A stretch of 64,000 nucleotides of DNA, taken from NCBI GenBank assembly GCA_037384065.1, contig JARROJ010000026.1, forward strand, positions 1 through 64,000, read 5' to 3'. The stretch's first letter is position 1. Each line of letters begins with the position of its first letter. Made by a program: the position numbers and the translations under genes. The notes under the pieces are model-generated. The model was not told where the DNA came from. It saw only the letters and a program-made list of their open reading frames with translations, and did no database searches. This stretch comes from JABDPF01 sp037384065 (GTDB lineage: Bacteria; Pseudomonadota; Gammaproteobacteria; Xanthomonadales; SZUA-36). This document shows, piece after piece, positions 36,806 to 46,389 of the stretch.

Positions 36806-37843
36806 TCAGCTACCCCTCACGACCAGGCCGGCGACCGAGAGCACGGCCGCGACCAGCACCCAGACAATCGTTATCGGCAACAGAACCTTCCAGCCCAGGC
36901 GCATGATCTGGTCATAGCGGTACCGCGGGAAGGTCGCGCGCCACCACAGGAACAGGTACATGAAGAACACGGTCTTGGCGAGGAACCAGAAGATGCTTCC
37001 TTCACCGAGGAACGTATCGCCAAGGACCGGAATGCCCTCGAACGGCGACAGCCAGCCGCCGGCGAACAGCAGCGCGGTCAGTCCCGAGATCAGGATCATG
37101 TTGGCGTATTCGGCCAGGAAGAAAATCGCGAAACCGGAACCCGCGTACTCGACGTGGAAGCCGGCGACGATTTCCGATTCGCCCTCGGCGACGTCGAACG
37201 GCGCGCGGTTGGTCTCCGCGACACCGGAAATCACGTAGATCGCGAACAGCGGCAACAGCGGCAGCCAGAACCAGTCCAGTATCCCGCCCTGCTGGGCCAG
37301 CACGATATCCGTCAGGTTCAGCGTACCGGCCAGGATCAACACGCCGACCAGCGCGAAGCCCATGCAGATCTCGTAGGAGACCATCTGGGCCGTGGACCGC
37401 AAGGCGCCGAGAAAGGCGTATTGCGAGTTCGACGCCCAGCCGGCGATGATCAGGCCGTACACGCCGAGCGAACTCATCGCCAGGATGAACAGCAGGCCGG
37501 CGTTGATGTTGGCGATCACCGCCCAGTCGTCGAACGGAATCACCGCCCAGGCCGCGAAGGCCGGCGCCAGTGACAGGACCGGCGCCAGCAGGAACAGGAA
37601 CTTGTTCGCGTTCTCGGGAAGGATGATCTCCTTCAGCAACAGCTTGAGCACGTCGGCGAACGGCTGGAACAGGCCCAGTGGGCCGATCCGGTTCGGTCCG
37701 CGGCGGATCTGCATGTAGCCGATCACCTTGCGCTCGGCGTACGTGTAGTACGCCACCGCGAGGATCAGCGGCACCAGCACCGCCACGATCTTCAGGACGA
37801 TGATGACCACGTAGATCAGTTGGTCGAGGAATGTCTCAGGCAT
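36806..37843 (-). CDS. nuoH: NADH-quinone oxidoreductase subunit H
   Basis: NuoH is the membrane subunit at the quinone entry site. The 345-residue protein has eight or more helices and the quinone-channel signatures ERKVIGYMQIRRGPNRIGPLGLFQPFADVLKLL and AETNRAPFDVAEGESEIVAGFHVEYAG (acidic loop). ATG 37843 is chosen because GGAGGT is six bases upstream; its A overlaps the nuoG stop (TGATG). A GTG at 37846 is possible. Confidence 0.97.
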   Translation of the reverse strand: MPETFLDQLIYVVIIVLKIVAVLVPLILAVAYYTYAERKVIGYMQIRRGPNRIGPLGLFQPFADVLKLLLKEIILPENANKFLFLLAPVLSLAPAFAAWAVIPFDDWAVIANINAGLLFILAMSSLGVYGLIIAGWASNSQYAFLGALRSTAQMVSYEICMGFALVGVLILAGTLNLTDIVLAQQGGILDWFWLPLLPLFAIYVISGVAETNRAPFDVAEGESEIVAGFHVEYAGSGFAIFFLAEYANMILISGLTALLFAGGWLSPFEGIPVLGDTFLGEGSIFWFLAKTVFFMYLFLWWRATFPRYRYDQIMRLGWKVLLPITIVWVLVAAVLSVAGLVVRGS

Positions 37844-40254
37844 CACGCCACCTCCACGCTGAGCGGCCCGAACGCCTGGCCCAGCTTGCGGGTCGCGCAG
37901 GTCGCGCTGCGCAGCCAGGCGCCGCCTTCGGGCACGCGGTCACTGATGGTCACGCTGAACTCGGCGCTCATGCCGCCCTGCGTCACGCGTGCCGTCGCGC
38001 CCGCTTCGAGCCCGAGACGCGCCGCATCGGAGGGGTTGAGTCCGATGAAATCGTTCTGCGCCTGCTCCGTCTGCTGCAACGGTTGTGACCGCCGACACAG
38101 CGGATCGACGGCGTACATCGGCGTGTCGCCGATGCGGTGCAGACCCTCGGCCTGAGGCCGCTCGGGCAGGTCCGGCGCCGCCGGCGCGACGGTGTCACCC
38201 TGCCCCGCGGCTTCGAGACTGGCGCGGACGTCGGCCAGCGTCACCTGGTCGAAGCCCTCGAGACCGAGCACCTCGCCGAGTCGGCGCAGGATCCGCCAGC
38301 CGGGCCGCGCTTCGCCGCGGGCCTTGCCGGCCGTTGCGAACGTGAGCGAGGTCCCCTCGTAGTTGACCATGCTGCCCTCCGACTCCGGCATCGGCGCCAG
38401 GGGCAGAATCACGTCGGAAAACTCGTACAGGCCGCTGGCCGCGAAGGCGGCGAACGTGATCACCTTGTCCGCGGCGTGCAGCGCTTTCACGCAGCGCGCG
38501 GGCGCATTCGAATCGAAGCCGGGCTCGACGCCCCACAGCAGGTAGGTCTTGCGCGGATTTTCGACCATCGCGGCCGCGTCCAGGCCGGTCGCCGCCGCTG
38601 TGCCGCCGGGGCCGCGATGCGGCACCGCGCCGGCCAGCCAGGCGCCGCGCGAATTGCCGCCGTGCGTGAGCACGTCGAACGCGCAGCCGGTCGCGCCGGC
38701 GATGTACTTCGCGAGCGCGCGCAGCCAGGCGGCTTCGCCGTGCGCCAGCGCGCTCTGGCCGAGCAGCACGAGGCCGCGCTCGGCGTCCGCGAGCCGGGCG
38801 GCCAGCGCGTCGGCGGCGTCGCTCGAAGCGGCGCCGTCGATCACGCCACGCAGCGCATCCGGCGCGGCGTTCTGCGTGCGGCGCTCGACAGCGGCTGCGA
38901 GGCCGGCGAATGCGTCGACCAGGGCCTGCGGCGCGACGATGGCGTCCAGAGACGTCTCGAAATGGAACGGCCAGTCCAGCGGATTGTACGCGCTGATCCG
39001 GGCACCCTTGCGCCCGGCCTGGCGCACGCGATGACCGATGATCGGCGCCTCCTCGCGCGGATTGCAGCCGGCCAGCAGAATCGCGTCCGCGGCGCTGATT
39101 TCGGCGACGGGCATCTCGAAGACCGGCGCGGCCGGGCTGGCCGGGTCGTCGGAGAAGTCGCCCTGGCGCAAGCGGTGATCGATGTTGCCGCTGCCCAGAC
39201 CGCGCACCATGGCCTGGGCGAGGAAATACTCCTCGGTGGTGGCGGACGGCGACATCAGCATGCCGGTCTGGTCCGCCCCGTGTGTCTCGGCGCTGTCCTT
39301 CAGGATCGACGCGACGGTTTCGATCGCCTCGTCCCAGGACACCGTGCGCCACTCGCCATCCTGCTTGACCTGCGGCGCCAGCACGCGGTCTTCCGCGTAC
39401 AGGCCGTGCAGACTGAAGCGATCGCGGTCGGCCAGCCAGTTCTCGTTCAGCGATTCGGCGTCCCGCGGCACCGCACGCAGCACGTCGCCGCGCCGCGTGT
39501 GGTAGTACAGGTGCGAGCCGACGCCGTCGTGCAGCGCGATGGACGGCCGCGCCATCAGTTCCCAGGCGCGCGCCGCGAAGCGGAACGGCTTGTTGGTCAG
39601 CGCGCCGACCGGGCACAGGTCGATGACGTTGCCGGACAGCTCGGAGTCGATGCTGTTCTGGACCACGGTGCCGACCTCCAGCCGGTCGCCGCGGCCGGCG
39701 CCGCCCATTTCGTTGGTCCCCGCAATTTCATCCAGGAAGCGGATGCAGCGCGTGCAGTGGATGCAGCGCGTCATCTCGGTCTGGATCAGCGGCCCGACGT
39801 TCTTGTCCTTGACCACCCGCTTGCGCTCGACGAACCGCGATACGCTGCGGCCGTAGCCCATCGACTGGTCCTGCAATTCGCATTCGCCACCCTGGTCGCA
39901 GATCGGGCAATCGAGCGGATGGTTGATGAGCAGGAATTCCATCACGCCGTGCTGCGCGTCGAGCGCCCGCTTCGACGCCGTGTAGACCTTCATGCCTTCC
40001 ATCACCGGCGTGGCGCAGGCCGGCACCGGCTTGGGCATTTTCTCGACGTCCACCAGGCACATCCGGCAGTTGGCCGCGATCGTCAGCTTGGGGTGATAAC
40101 AGAAGCGCGGTATCTCGATGCCGGCCTTGTCGGTCGCCTCGATGATCATCGAGCCCTTCGGGGCCTGGAGCGGGATCCCGTTGACCTCGATATTGACCAT
40201 GTCCACGGCCGGCGTGGTCACGTTTTCGCTGGTGTCTTTCACTTCGGCACTCAT
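37843..40254 (-). CDS. nuoG: NADH-quinone oxidoreductase subunit G
   Basis: This 803-residue largest peripheral subunit of complex I has an N-terminal [2Fe-2S] domain (FCYHPKLTIAANCRMCLVDVE), a His/Cys cluster region (HPLDCPICDQGGECELQDQ), a 4Fe-4S site (CIHCTRCIRFLDEIAG) and a C-terminal molybdopterin-oxidoreductase-like domain (from about 220) without cofactor function in the family. It starts in an ATGA overlap with the nuoF stop. Confidence 0.97.
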   Translation of the reverse strand: MSAEVKDTSENVTTPAVDMVNIEVNGIPLQAPKGSMIIEATDKAGIEIPRFCYHPKLTIAANCRMCLVDVEKMPKPVPACATPVMEGMKVYTASKRALDAQHGVMEFLLINHPLDCPICDQGGECELQDQSMGYGRSVSRFVERKRVVKDKNVGPLIQTEMTRCIHCTRCIRFLDEIAGTNEMGGAGRGDRLEVGTVVQNSIDSELSGNVIDLCPVGALTNKPFRFAARAWELMARPSIALHDGVGSHLYYHTRRGDVLRAVPRDAESLNENWLADRDRFSLHGLYAEDRVLAPQVKQDGEWRTVSWDEAIETVASILKDSAETHGADQTGMLMSPSATTEEYFLAQAMVRGLGSGNIDHRLRQGDFSDDPASPAAPVFEMPVAEISAADAILLAGCNPREEAPIIGHRVRQAGRKGARISAYNPLDWPFHFETSLDAIVAPQALVDAFAGLAAAVERRTQNAAPDALRGVIDGAASSDAADALAARLADAERGLVLLGQSALAHGEAAWLRALAKYIAGATGCAFDVLTHGGNSRGAWLAGAVPHRGPGGTAAATGLDAAAMVENPRKTYLLWGVEPGFDSNAPARCVKALHAADKVITFAAFAASGLYEFSDVILPLAPMPESEGSMVNYEGTSLTFATAGKARGEARPGWRILRRLGEVLGLEGFDQVTLADVRASLEAAGQGDTVAPAAPDLPERPQAEGLHRIGDTPMYAVDPLCRRSQPLQQTEQAQNDFIGLNPSDAARLGLEAGATARVTQGGMSAEFSVTISDRVPEGGAWLRSATCATRKLGQAFGPLSVEVA

Positions 40255-41546
40255 GCAGCCAACCCCTGCTGTTCCTCGACCATCGAGCGGCCGTGCTTGA
40301 CGTAGTACTCGAATTCATCCCAGTAGTGGCGCAGGAAGCCCTGCACCGGCCACGCGGCCGCCTCGCCGAAGGCGCAGATGGTGTGGCCTTCGATCTGTCC
40401 GGCCGCCGAACGCAGCAGCTCCAGATCGCCGTCCCGGCCCTGGCCGGCGACGATCCGCTTCAGCATCCGGTGCATCCACCCCGTGCCTTCACGGCAGGGC
40501 GTGCACTGCCCGCAGGATTCCATGTGGTAGAACTGCGCGATGCGCTCGCAGGCCTTGACCATGCAGGTCGTCTCGTCCATCACGATGACGGCGCCCGAAC
40601 CCAGGCCGGAACCGGCCTTGCTCAGGGAATCGAAGTCCATCGTGCAGTCCATGATGATGTCGGCCGGCAGAACGGGCATTGACGATCCGCCGGGAATCAC
40701 GCCCTTCAGCGTGTGGCCTTCGCGCATGCCGCCGGCTTTCTCGAGCAGCTCCGCGAACGGCGTGCCGAGCGGCAGCTCGTAGTTGCCGGGTTTCGCGACG
40801 TGGCCGGAGACCGAGAAGCATTTCGGACCGCCGTTGTTCGGCTTGCCGATGTTCAGGAACCACTCGCCGCCGTTGCGCATGATGGCCGGCACCGAGGCCA
40901 GCGTCTCGGTATTGTTGATCGTGCTGGGCGCGCCGTAGAGGCCGAAATTGGCCGGGAACGGGGGCTTGAAGCGCGGCTGGCCCTTCTTGCCTTCCAGCGA
41001 CTCCATCAGGGCGGTTTCCTCGCCGCAGATGTAGGCGCCGGCGCCGAGCGCGGTGTGAATGTCCATGTCGATGCCGGAACCCATGATGTCCTTGCCCAGC
41101 AGGCCGGCCTCATACGCCTCCTTCAGCGCAGCCTCGAACCGCTCGAAGGGTTCGTGGTGGAACTCGCCGCGCAGGTAGTTGTAACCCACGGTGGCGCCCA
41201 TCGCGTAACCGGCGATGGCCATGCCCTCGATAACCGCGTGCGGGTTGAAGCGCAGGATGTCGCGATCGTGGCAGGTGCCCGGCTCCGACTCGTCCGAGTT
41301 GCACAGGATGTATTTCTGCATCGGCGCCGAGCGCGGCATGAAGCTCCACTTCAGGCCGGTCGGGAAACCGGCGCCACCGCGTCCGCGCAGGGCCGAGGTC
41401 TTGACCTCGTCGATGATGTCCTCCTGCGGCGTCTTTTCGGCCAGGATCTTCTTCCAGGCCTGGTAGCCGTCGACGCCGAGGTAGGTGTCCAGCGACCAGG
41501 GGGTCTCGGCGTCCAGCGTGGTGAATACGACGTTGTGCTCGGCCAT
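40251..41546 (-). CDS. nuoF: NADH-quinone oxidoreductase subunit F (NADH/FMN binding)
   Basis: NuoF oxidises NADH through FMN. The 431-residue protein has the glycine-rich FMN/NADH loop ALRGRGGAGFPTGLKW, the second nucleotide region ICGEETALMESLEG and the 4Fe-4S (N3) motif ESCGQCTPCREGTGW. It starts 5 bases after nuoE and overlaps nuoG at its stop. Confidence 0.98.
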   Translation of the reverse strand: MAEHNVVFTTLDAETPWSLDTYLGVDGYQAWKKILAEKTPQEDIIDEVKTSALRGRGGAGFPTGLKWSFMPRSAPMQKYILCNSDESEPGTCHDRDILRFNPHAVIEGMAIAGYAMGATVGYNYLRGEFHHEPFERFEAALKEAYEAGLLGKDIMGSGIDMDIHTALGAGAYICGEETALMESLEGKKGQPRFKPPFPANFGLYGAPSTINNTETLASVPAIMRNGGEWFLNIGKPNNGGPKCFSVSGHVAKPGNYELPLGTPFAELLEKAGGMREGHTLKGVIPGGSSMPVLPADIIMDCTMDFDSLSKAGSGLGSGAVIVMDETTCMVKACERIAQFYHMESCGQCTPCREGTGWMHRMLKRIVAGQGRDGDLELLRSAAGQIEGHTICAFGEAAAWPVQGFLRHYWDEFEYYVKHGRSMVEEQQGLAA

Positions 41547-41551
41547 GGCGT

Positions 41552-42067
41552 CTACTCCAGTCCGTCCAGGATTTCATCGAGCGTGTCGATATCGAGGTGT
41601 TCCTTGTAATGGCCGTCGACCACCGCCATCGGCGCGCCGCAGCAACCGGCCAGGCACTCTTCCTCGCGGACCAGCGTGATGCGGCCGTCGGCGGTCGTTT
41701 CGCCCAGCTTGACGCCGAGTTTGCGCTCCGCGTGCTCGACCATTCGATCCGCCCCGTTCAGCCAGCAGGAAATGTTGGTGCAGATGTTGACCTTGTGCCG
41801 GCCGACCGGCTCGGTGAAAAACATCGAGTAGAACGAGACCACCTCGTGGGCCCAGACCGGGGGCAGCTCGAGGTAGTCGGCGACCGCCTCGGTCAGTTCC
41901 TGCGTGATCCAGCCGCCGTTCTGTTCCTGCGCCGCGATCAGCGACTGAATCAGGGCGGAGCGCTTCTTGTCCGCCGGGAACTTGGCGACCCAGTGGTCGA
42001 TCGTCTTGCGGGTTTCTTCGGTCAGCATCTCGATACCCCGAGACTCGGTTCGGGTTTGCGTTTCCAT
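41552..42067 (-). CDS. nuoE: NADH-quinone oxidoreductase subunit E
   Basis: This thioredoxin-like [2Fe-2S] subunit (cluster N1a) has 171 residues from the ATG at 42067, which overlaps the nuoD stop (TGATG). The four cysteine ligands appear in CTNISCWLNG and CLAGCCGAPM. The core WITQELTEAVADYLELPPVWAHEVVSFYSMF is typical. A start at the internal ATG MLTEETRK would shorten it by 13 residues. Confidence 0.96.
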   Translation of the reverse strand: METQTRTESRGIEMLTEETRKTIDHWVAKFPADKKRSALIQSLIAAQEQNGGWITQELTEAVADYLELPPVWAHEVVSFYSMFFTEPVGRHKVNICTNISCWLNGADRMVEHAERKLGVKLGETTADGRITLVREEECLAGCCGAPMAVVDGHYKEHLDIDTLDEILDGLE

Positions 42068-43320
42068 CAGCGGTCCACCTCGCCGAACACGAGGTCCAGC
42101 GTACTGATAATGGCCACCGTGTCGGCCAGCATGTGGCCGCGGGTGAGTTCGTTCATGCTCGACAGGTGGGCGAATCCGGGCGCCCGGAAGTGTGCGCGGA
42201 ACGGCTTGTTGGCGCCGTCCGAAACCAGGTAACAGCCGAACTCGCCTTTCGGCGCTTCGACCGCGGCGTAGGTTTCGCCCTGCGGCACGCAATACCCCTC
42301 GGTGAACAGTTTGAAGTGATGGATCAGGGCTTCCATGTCATCCTTCATCTCCTCGCGGGTCGGCGGGATGACCTTGAAGTTCTTGAGCATGACGTGGCCG
42401 GGATTGCGCTTCAGCCAGTCGACGCACTGCAGGATGATTTTCGCGGACTGGCGCAGTTCCTCGACGCGGCACAGGTAGCGGTCGTAGCAGTCGCCGCTGA
42501 CGCCGACCGGAACGTCGAAGTCCATCTTGTCGTACATCGCGTAGGGCTGCTTCTTGCGCAGGTCCCACTCCACGCCCGAACCGCGCAGCATGACGCCGGA
42601 GTACCCCAGCTGCATGGCCTTTTCCGGCGAAACCACGCCGATCCCCACGGTGCGCTGTTTCCAGATCCGGTTGTCGGTCAGCAGGGTTTCGTACTCGTCG
42701 ATCTTGCTCGGCACGTCTTTGGCGAAGGCCTCGATGAAATCGAGCAGCGTGCCCTCGCGCCACTCGTTGCGGCGCTTGAGGTCCTTGCCCTTGGTCCAGC
42801 GGGTCTCCGGGTATTTCGGCATCGTTTCGGGCAGGTCGCGGTACACGCCGCCGGGCCGGTAATACCCCGCATGCATGCGCGCGCCCGACACGGCCTCGTA
42901 CATGTCCATGACCATCTCGCGCTCGCGGAAGCAGTACAGGAACACGGTCATGGCGCCGAGATCGATGCCGCAGGCCGCGATCCACAACAGGTGGTTCGAG
43001 AAGCGGGTCAACTCGTCGAACATCGTGCGGATGTACTGCGCGCGCGGCGGCGGTTCGATGCCCAGCAATTGCTCGATGGCGCGAACGTAGGCGTGCTCGT
43101 TGCACATCATCGACATGTAGTCGAGCCGATCCAGGTAGCCGACGTTGTGATTGTACGGCTTGCTCTCGGCCAGCTTCTCGGTCGCCCGGTGCAACAGGCC
43201 GATGTGCGGGTCGGCGCGCACGACGGTCTCGCCGTCCATCTCGAGCACCAGGCGCAGCACACCGTGCGCCGCCGGATGCTGCGGGCCGAAGTTCATCGTG
43301 TAATTGCGGATTTCAGCCAT
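42067..43320 (-). CDS. nuoD: NADH-quinone oxidoreductase subunit D (49-kDa type)
   Basis: NuoD lines the quinone-binding pocket together with NuoB. The product is 417 residues from ATG 43320, beginning MAEIRNYTMNFGPQHPAAHG. Conserved parts are GLLHRATEKLAE, YLDRLDYMSMMCNEHAYV and the C-terminal KAPKGEFG-like motif EAPKGEFGCYLVSDG. The longer frame upstream overlaps nuoC and is not homologous. It remains a separate gene from nuoC (no CD fusion). Confidence 0.97.
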   Translation of the reverse strand: MAEIRNYTMNFGPQHPAAHGVLRLVLEMDGETVVRADPHIGLLHRATEKLAESKPYNHNVGYLDRLDYMSMMCNEHAYVRAIEQLLGIEPPPRAQYIRTMFDELTRFSNHLLWIAACGIDLGAMTVFLYCFREREMVMDMYEAVSGARMHAGYYRPGGVYRDLPETMPKYPETRWTKGKDLKRRNEWREGTLLDFIEAFAKDVPSKIDEYETLLTDNRIWKQRTVGIGVVSPEKAMQLGYSGVMLRGSGVEWDLRKKQPYAMYDKMDFDVPVGVSGDCYDRYLCRVEELRQSAKIILQCVDWLKRNPGHVMLKNFKVIPPTREEMKDDMEALIHHFKLFTEGYCVPQGETYAAVEAPKGEFGCYLVSDGANKPFRAHFRAPGFAHLSSMNELTRGHMLADTVAIISTLDLVFGEVDR

Positions 43321-44074
43321 CTCGCTCTCCCTGGCCCGCCGCGATTTCCTCCGCGCGAGCGTCCGCGGCCTGGTCGACCTCGTCGGCCTTGTAGCGCGAG
43401 TCATCGCGCAGGACCCGCGGCACGGTGACGCGCGGTTCGATCTGCACCGGCTCGTACACGATGCGTCGTTTCTGCTCGTCGTACCGGATTTCCACGTTGC
43501 CGATCAGCGGGAAATCCTTGCGGAACGGGTGGCCGGTGAAGCCGTAGTCCGTCAGGATCCGGCGCAGGTCGTGGTGCCCTTCGAAGATGATGCCGTACAG
43601 GTCGAACGCCTCGCGTTCGTACCAGTTGGCCGAACTCCAGATCTCGGTCAGCGAGGGCAGGATCGGCATGCCGTCGTCCGGCGCAAAACAACGCAGCCGA
43701 AGGCGGCGGTTGTGTTTGAACGACAGCAGGTGCACGACGACCGCGAAGCGGTGCTCCACGTCGCTGGCCTCGGGCCGGTCGTCCCAGGCGAATCGGCCCG
43801 GACCGAGCGCCTCGACCCCGCGGCTGAAGCCTTCGTGGGAGGCGTCCTCCGCGTCCCATTCCGATTGGCCGAAGCCGAGATAGTCGACGCCGCACAGGTC
43901 GGTCAGCTGCTCGAAGCAGAAGTCGTCCTCGTCGCGCAGCGCGCGGCATACTTCGAGCCAGGCATCCGCACCGACTTCCAGCGTCGTGATGCCGACCCGC
44001 GTGTCACCGACGACCACGCGGTCGCCGAAACGGTTGGTGTAAAGGTCCGATATCGCTTTGGGAGTGTCGCTCAT
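43313..44074 (-). CDS. nuoC: NADH-quinone oxidoreductase subunit C
   Basis: The 253-residue 30-kDa subunit has the signature ERMAYDLYGIIFEGHHDLRRILTDYGFTGHPFRKDFPL-type region, here YEREAFDLYGIIFEGHHDLR and GHPFRKDFPLIGN. The C-terminal tail is longer and charged (ADARAEEIAAGQGERDG). It starts 4 bases after nuoB and overlaps nuoD by 8 bases. Confidence 0.96.
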   Translation of the reverse strand: MSDTPKAISDLYTNRFGDRVVVGDTRVGITTLEVGADAWLEVCRALRDEDDFCFEQLTDLCGVDYLGFGQSEWDAEDASHEGFSRGVEALGPGRFAWDDRPEASDVEHRFAVVVHLLSFKHNRRLRLRCFAPDDGMPILPSLTEIWSSANWYEREAFDLYGIIFEGHHDLRRILTDYGFTGHPFRKDFPLIGNVEIRYDEQKRRIVYEPVQIEPRVTVPRVLRDDSRYKADEVDQAADARAEEIAAGQGERDG

Positions 44075-44078
44075 GCCG

Positions 44079-44612
44079 TTACCTGGCGATCGTCGTTTCG
44101 CGGCGAATCTTCGCCTGTAACTGGAGGATGCCGTAGATCAGCGCCTCGGCGGTCGGCGGGCATCCGGGGACGTAAACGTCGACCGGGACCACGCGGTCAC
44201 AGCCGCGCGTCACCGAGTAGGCGTAATGGTAGTAGCCGCCGCCATTGGCGCAGGACCCCATCGAGATCACCCATTTCGGGTTCGACATCTGGTCGTAAAC
44301 CTTGCGGAATGCCGGCGCCATCTTGTTGGTCAGCGTTCCCGCCACGATCATGACGTCCGACTGGCGCGGACTGGGGCGGAAAATGACGCCGAAGCGGTCG
44401 AGGTCGTAGCGCGCCGCGCCGGCCTGCATCATCTCGACCGCGCAACACGCCAGGCCGAAGGTCATCGGCCACATCGAACCCGTGCGCGCCCAGTTGAACA
44501 GCGCGTCGATGCTGGTGACCACGAAACCGCGATCCAGCAGGGGGTTGGCGTCCGCGCTCGGACGCAGGATGTCGTCGACCGTTTCCAGTGGGACGGGGTT
44601 GTTTATTCCCAT
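44079..44612 (-). CDS. nuoB: NADH-quinone oxidoreductase subunit B (cluster N2)
   Basis: The 177-residue subunit holds the terminal 4Fe-4S cluster N2 that reduces quinone. Ligands are the tandem Cys56-Cys57 (FGLACCAVEMM), a cysteine in ISMGSCANGGG and one in YVPGCPPTAEA. The start is ATG 44612, inside the end of nuoA (10-base overlap). Confidence 0.97.
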   Translation of the reverse strand: MGINNPVPLETVDDILRPSADANPLLDRGFVVTSIDALFNWARTGSMWPMTFGLACCAVEMMQAGAARYDLDRFGVIFRPSPRQSDVMIVAGTLTNKMAPAFRKVYDQMSNPKWVISMGSCANGGGYYHYAYSVTRGCDRVVPVDVYVPGCPPTAEALIYGILQLQAKIRRETTIAR

Positions 44613-44959
44613 TCCAGGGCTCCTTTCTTCCACGCGTAGAAGAACCCGATGACGAGTTCGAGGACGAAGATGCCGATCACCACGAGGCCGAAGACGCCAA
44701 GCTCGTCGAGCACCAGCGCCCACGGAATGAAGAAGGCGATTTCAAGATCGAAGATGATGAACAGGATCGCGATCAGGTAGTAGCGCACGTCGAATTTCGA
44801 GCGCGTATCCTCGAAAGCCTCGAAGCCGCATTCGTACGGCGAGTTTTTCTCGCTGTCGGGAGACCGGGGTCCGAGAATGCCGCCCATCGTGAGCAGGATG
44901 ACCCCCATGGCGAGGGAGATCACGAGAAAGATCAGAATCGGAAAATATTCTGCGAGCAT
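44603..44959 (-). CDS. nuoA: NADH-quinone oxidoreductase subunit A
   Basis: This 118-residue three-helix membrane subunit has the conserved segment KNSPYECGFEAFEDTRSKFDVRYYLIAILFIIFDLEIAFFIPWAL, with the conserved cysteine-containing loop that closes over the quinone site. It begins the nuo operon 46 bases after tRNA-Leu; no promoter or terminator is obvious between them. Confidence 0.97.
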   Translation of the reverse strand: MLAEYFPILIFLVISLAMGVILLTMGGILGPRSPDSEKNSPYECGFEAFEDTRSKFDVRYYLIAILFIIFDLEIAFFIPWALVLDELGVFGLVVIGIFVLELVIGFFYAWKKGALEWE

Positions 44960-45005
44960 GCTCGTCTCTCATTGTTTGCGCGACGGTCGCCCGCCGACTT
45001 GAAAA

Positions 45006-45090
45006 TGGTGCCCAAGGCCGGACTCGAACCGGCACGGCTTTCGCCACTACCCCCTCAAGATAGCGTGTCTACCAATTCCACCACTTGGGC
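45006..45090 (-). tRNA. tRNA-Leu (GAG anticodon)
   Basis: The 85-base gene has a long variable arm as expected for leucine, acceptor GCCCAAG/CTTGGGC, anticodon loop with GAG, T-loop TTCGAGT and an encoded CCA (45006-45008). It lies 13 bases after secG, as leuU does in E. coli, and is probably processed from the tpiA-secG transcript. Confidence 0.97.
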
Positions 45091-45103
45091 TAGTCAGACC
45101 GGT

Positions 45104-45559
45104 TCAGCCGTTGTCCGGGCCGGTCTCCTGGCCGTCGTCCACGGCCGGTACGTCAGCAGCCGGCGCGGATTCCTCGGCGGACACATCGAGCGCGGGAAGA
45201 TCGACCGGCGCGGGTTCGTCCGCTCCGACACTCAATTCCGCTGGCGGGCTCTCCTCGCCAACCGGCACTTCGATCGCGGCCGGCGCCTGGTCCGATGCGA
45301 CCACGCCGAGACCGACCTCGGTATCGCTCATCATGCGCGACACCATGATCGCCATCGTGAGGCTGATGGCGCAGAACAGCGCGGCAAGCACCCAGGTGGT
45401 GCGGCTGAGGAAGTTGCCCGCGCCACGTGCGCCGAACACGGTGCCGGAGGCGCCGCTGCCGAAAGCGGCCCCGGCGGTCGCGCCCTGGCCTTTCTGGATG
45501 AGTACGAACACGACCAGCGCGATCGCGATCAGTACATGGAAAATGTTCAAAACCTGCAT
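45104..45559 (-). CDS. secG: Preprotein translocase subunit SecG
   Basis: SecG is the small auxiliary subunit of the SecYEG channel. The 151-residue protein has two transmembrane helices (about 3-22 and 53-73) joined by the glycine-rich loop GQGATAGAAFGSGASGTVFG, with LSRTTW before the second helix. The C-terminal about 70 residues form an acidic Pro/Ala/Glu-rich tail, longer than in E. coli (110 residues). It lies 41 bases after tpiA. Confidence 0.95.
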   Translation of the reverse strand: MQVLNIFHVLIAIALVVFVLIQKGQGATAGAAFGSGASGTVFGARGAGNFLSRTTWVLAALFCAISLTMAIMVSRMMSDTEVGLGVVASDQAPAAIEVPVGEESPPAELSVGADEPAPVDLPALDVSAEESAPAADVPAVDDGQETGPDNG

Positions 45560-45600
45560 AAGTTGTCTGCTCGCCTTTCAATCGGCCCTTGAGCTATCGA

Positions 45601-46353
45601 TCAGTCGACCGCGTTGCGGATGGCGAGGAAGTCCTCCGCCTTGAGCGACGCGCCCCCGACGAGTCCACCGTCGATGTCTTTCCGGGCAAATAAATCGGCG
45701 GCATTGGAACCATTCACACTGCCGCCGTACAGAATTCGCAATTGACCCGCGATTATAGCATCCAACGCCGCCAGTTTGTCACGGATGAACGCGTGCACGG
45801 CCTGCGCCTGCTCGGGGGTCGCGGTTTTGCCGGTGCCGATCGCCCAGACCGGCTCGTAGGCGACAATCGCGCGCGCGAAGGACGCGATGCCGGACTGTTC
45901 GAGCACGGCATCCAGTTGCCGCCCCACGACGGCTTCGGTCTGGTCGCTTTCGCGCTCCTCCAGCGTCTCGCCGACACACAGCACCGGTTGCAGGCCCGCT
46001 TCCAGCGCCGCTGCGTACCGGTCGGCGACGTCGCGGTCGGATTCGCCGTACAGCGTCCGGCGCTCCGAGTGGCCGACCAGCACCTGGCTGCAACCGAATT
46101 CGAGCAGCATGCCGGCAGCGACCTCACCGGTGTGCGCGCCCTTCGGCGCCGGATTGAGATTCTGCGCACCCCAGCTGATGGCGCTGCCCTGCAGCAGCGA
46201 CTGGACCTGGGCCAGGTAGGGATACGGCGGGAACACGGCCATGTCCACGGCGCGCTCGTCCCGGCTGCCCTCGAGCAGCGCCGTGAGCAGTTCCGTGGCC
46301 ATCGCCTGGGAACAGTTCATTTTCCAATTTCCCGCGACCAGTATCTTGCGCAT
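45601..46353 (-). CDS. tpiA: Triose-phosphate isomerase
   Basis: This glycolytic TIM-barrel enzyme interconverts dihydroxyacetone phosphate and glyceraldehyde-3-phosphate. The 250-residue protein has AGNWKMN with Lys11, His95 in LVGHSERR, the catalytic Glu167 in AYEPVWAIGTGKTA and the phosphate-binding LYGGSVNG. ATG 46353 is the family start; the longer frame to 46404 has no support. A promoter lies at 46390-46418. Confidence 0.98.
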   Translation of the reverse strand: MRKILVAGNWKMNCSQAMATELLTALLEGSRDERAVDMAVFPPYPYLAQVQSLLQGSAISWGAQNLNPAPKGAHTGEVAAGMLLEFGCSQVLVGHSERRTLYGESDRDVADRYAAALEAGLQPVLCVGETLEERESDQTEAVVGRQLDAVLEQSGIASFARAIVAYEPVWAIGTGKTATPEQAQAVHAFIRDKLAALDAIIAGQLRILYGGSVNGSNAADLFARKDIDGGLVGGASLKAEDFLAIRNAVD

Positions 46354-46389
46354 CTCGAATCCTTGTCTTTGAGGTATCAATGGCGCGCT

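Noticed and set aside
38137..40305. 722-codon open frame opposite nuoG
   Set aside because: Shadow of nuoG; no homology recognised.
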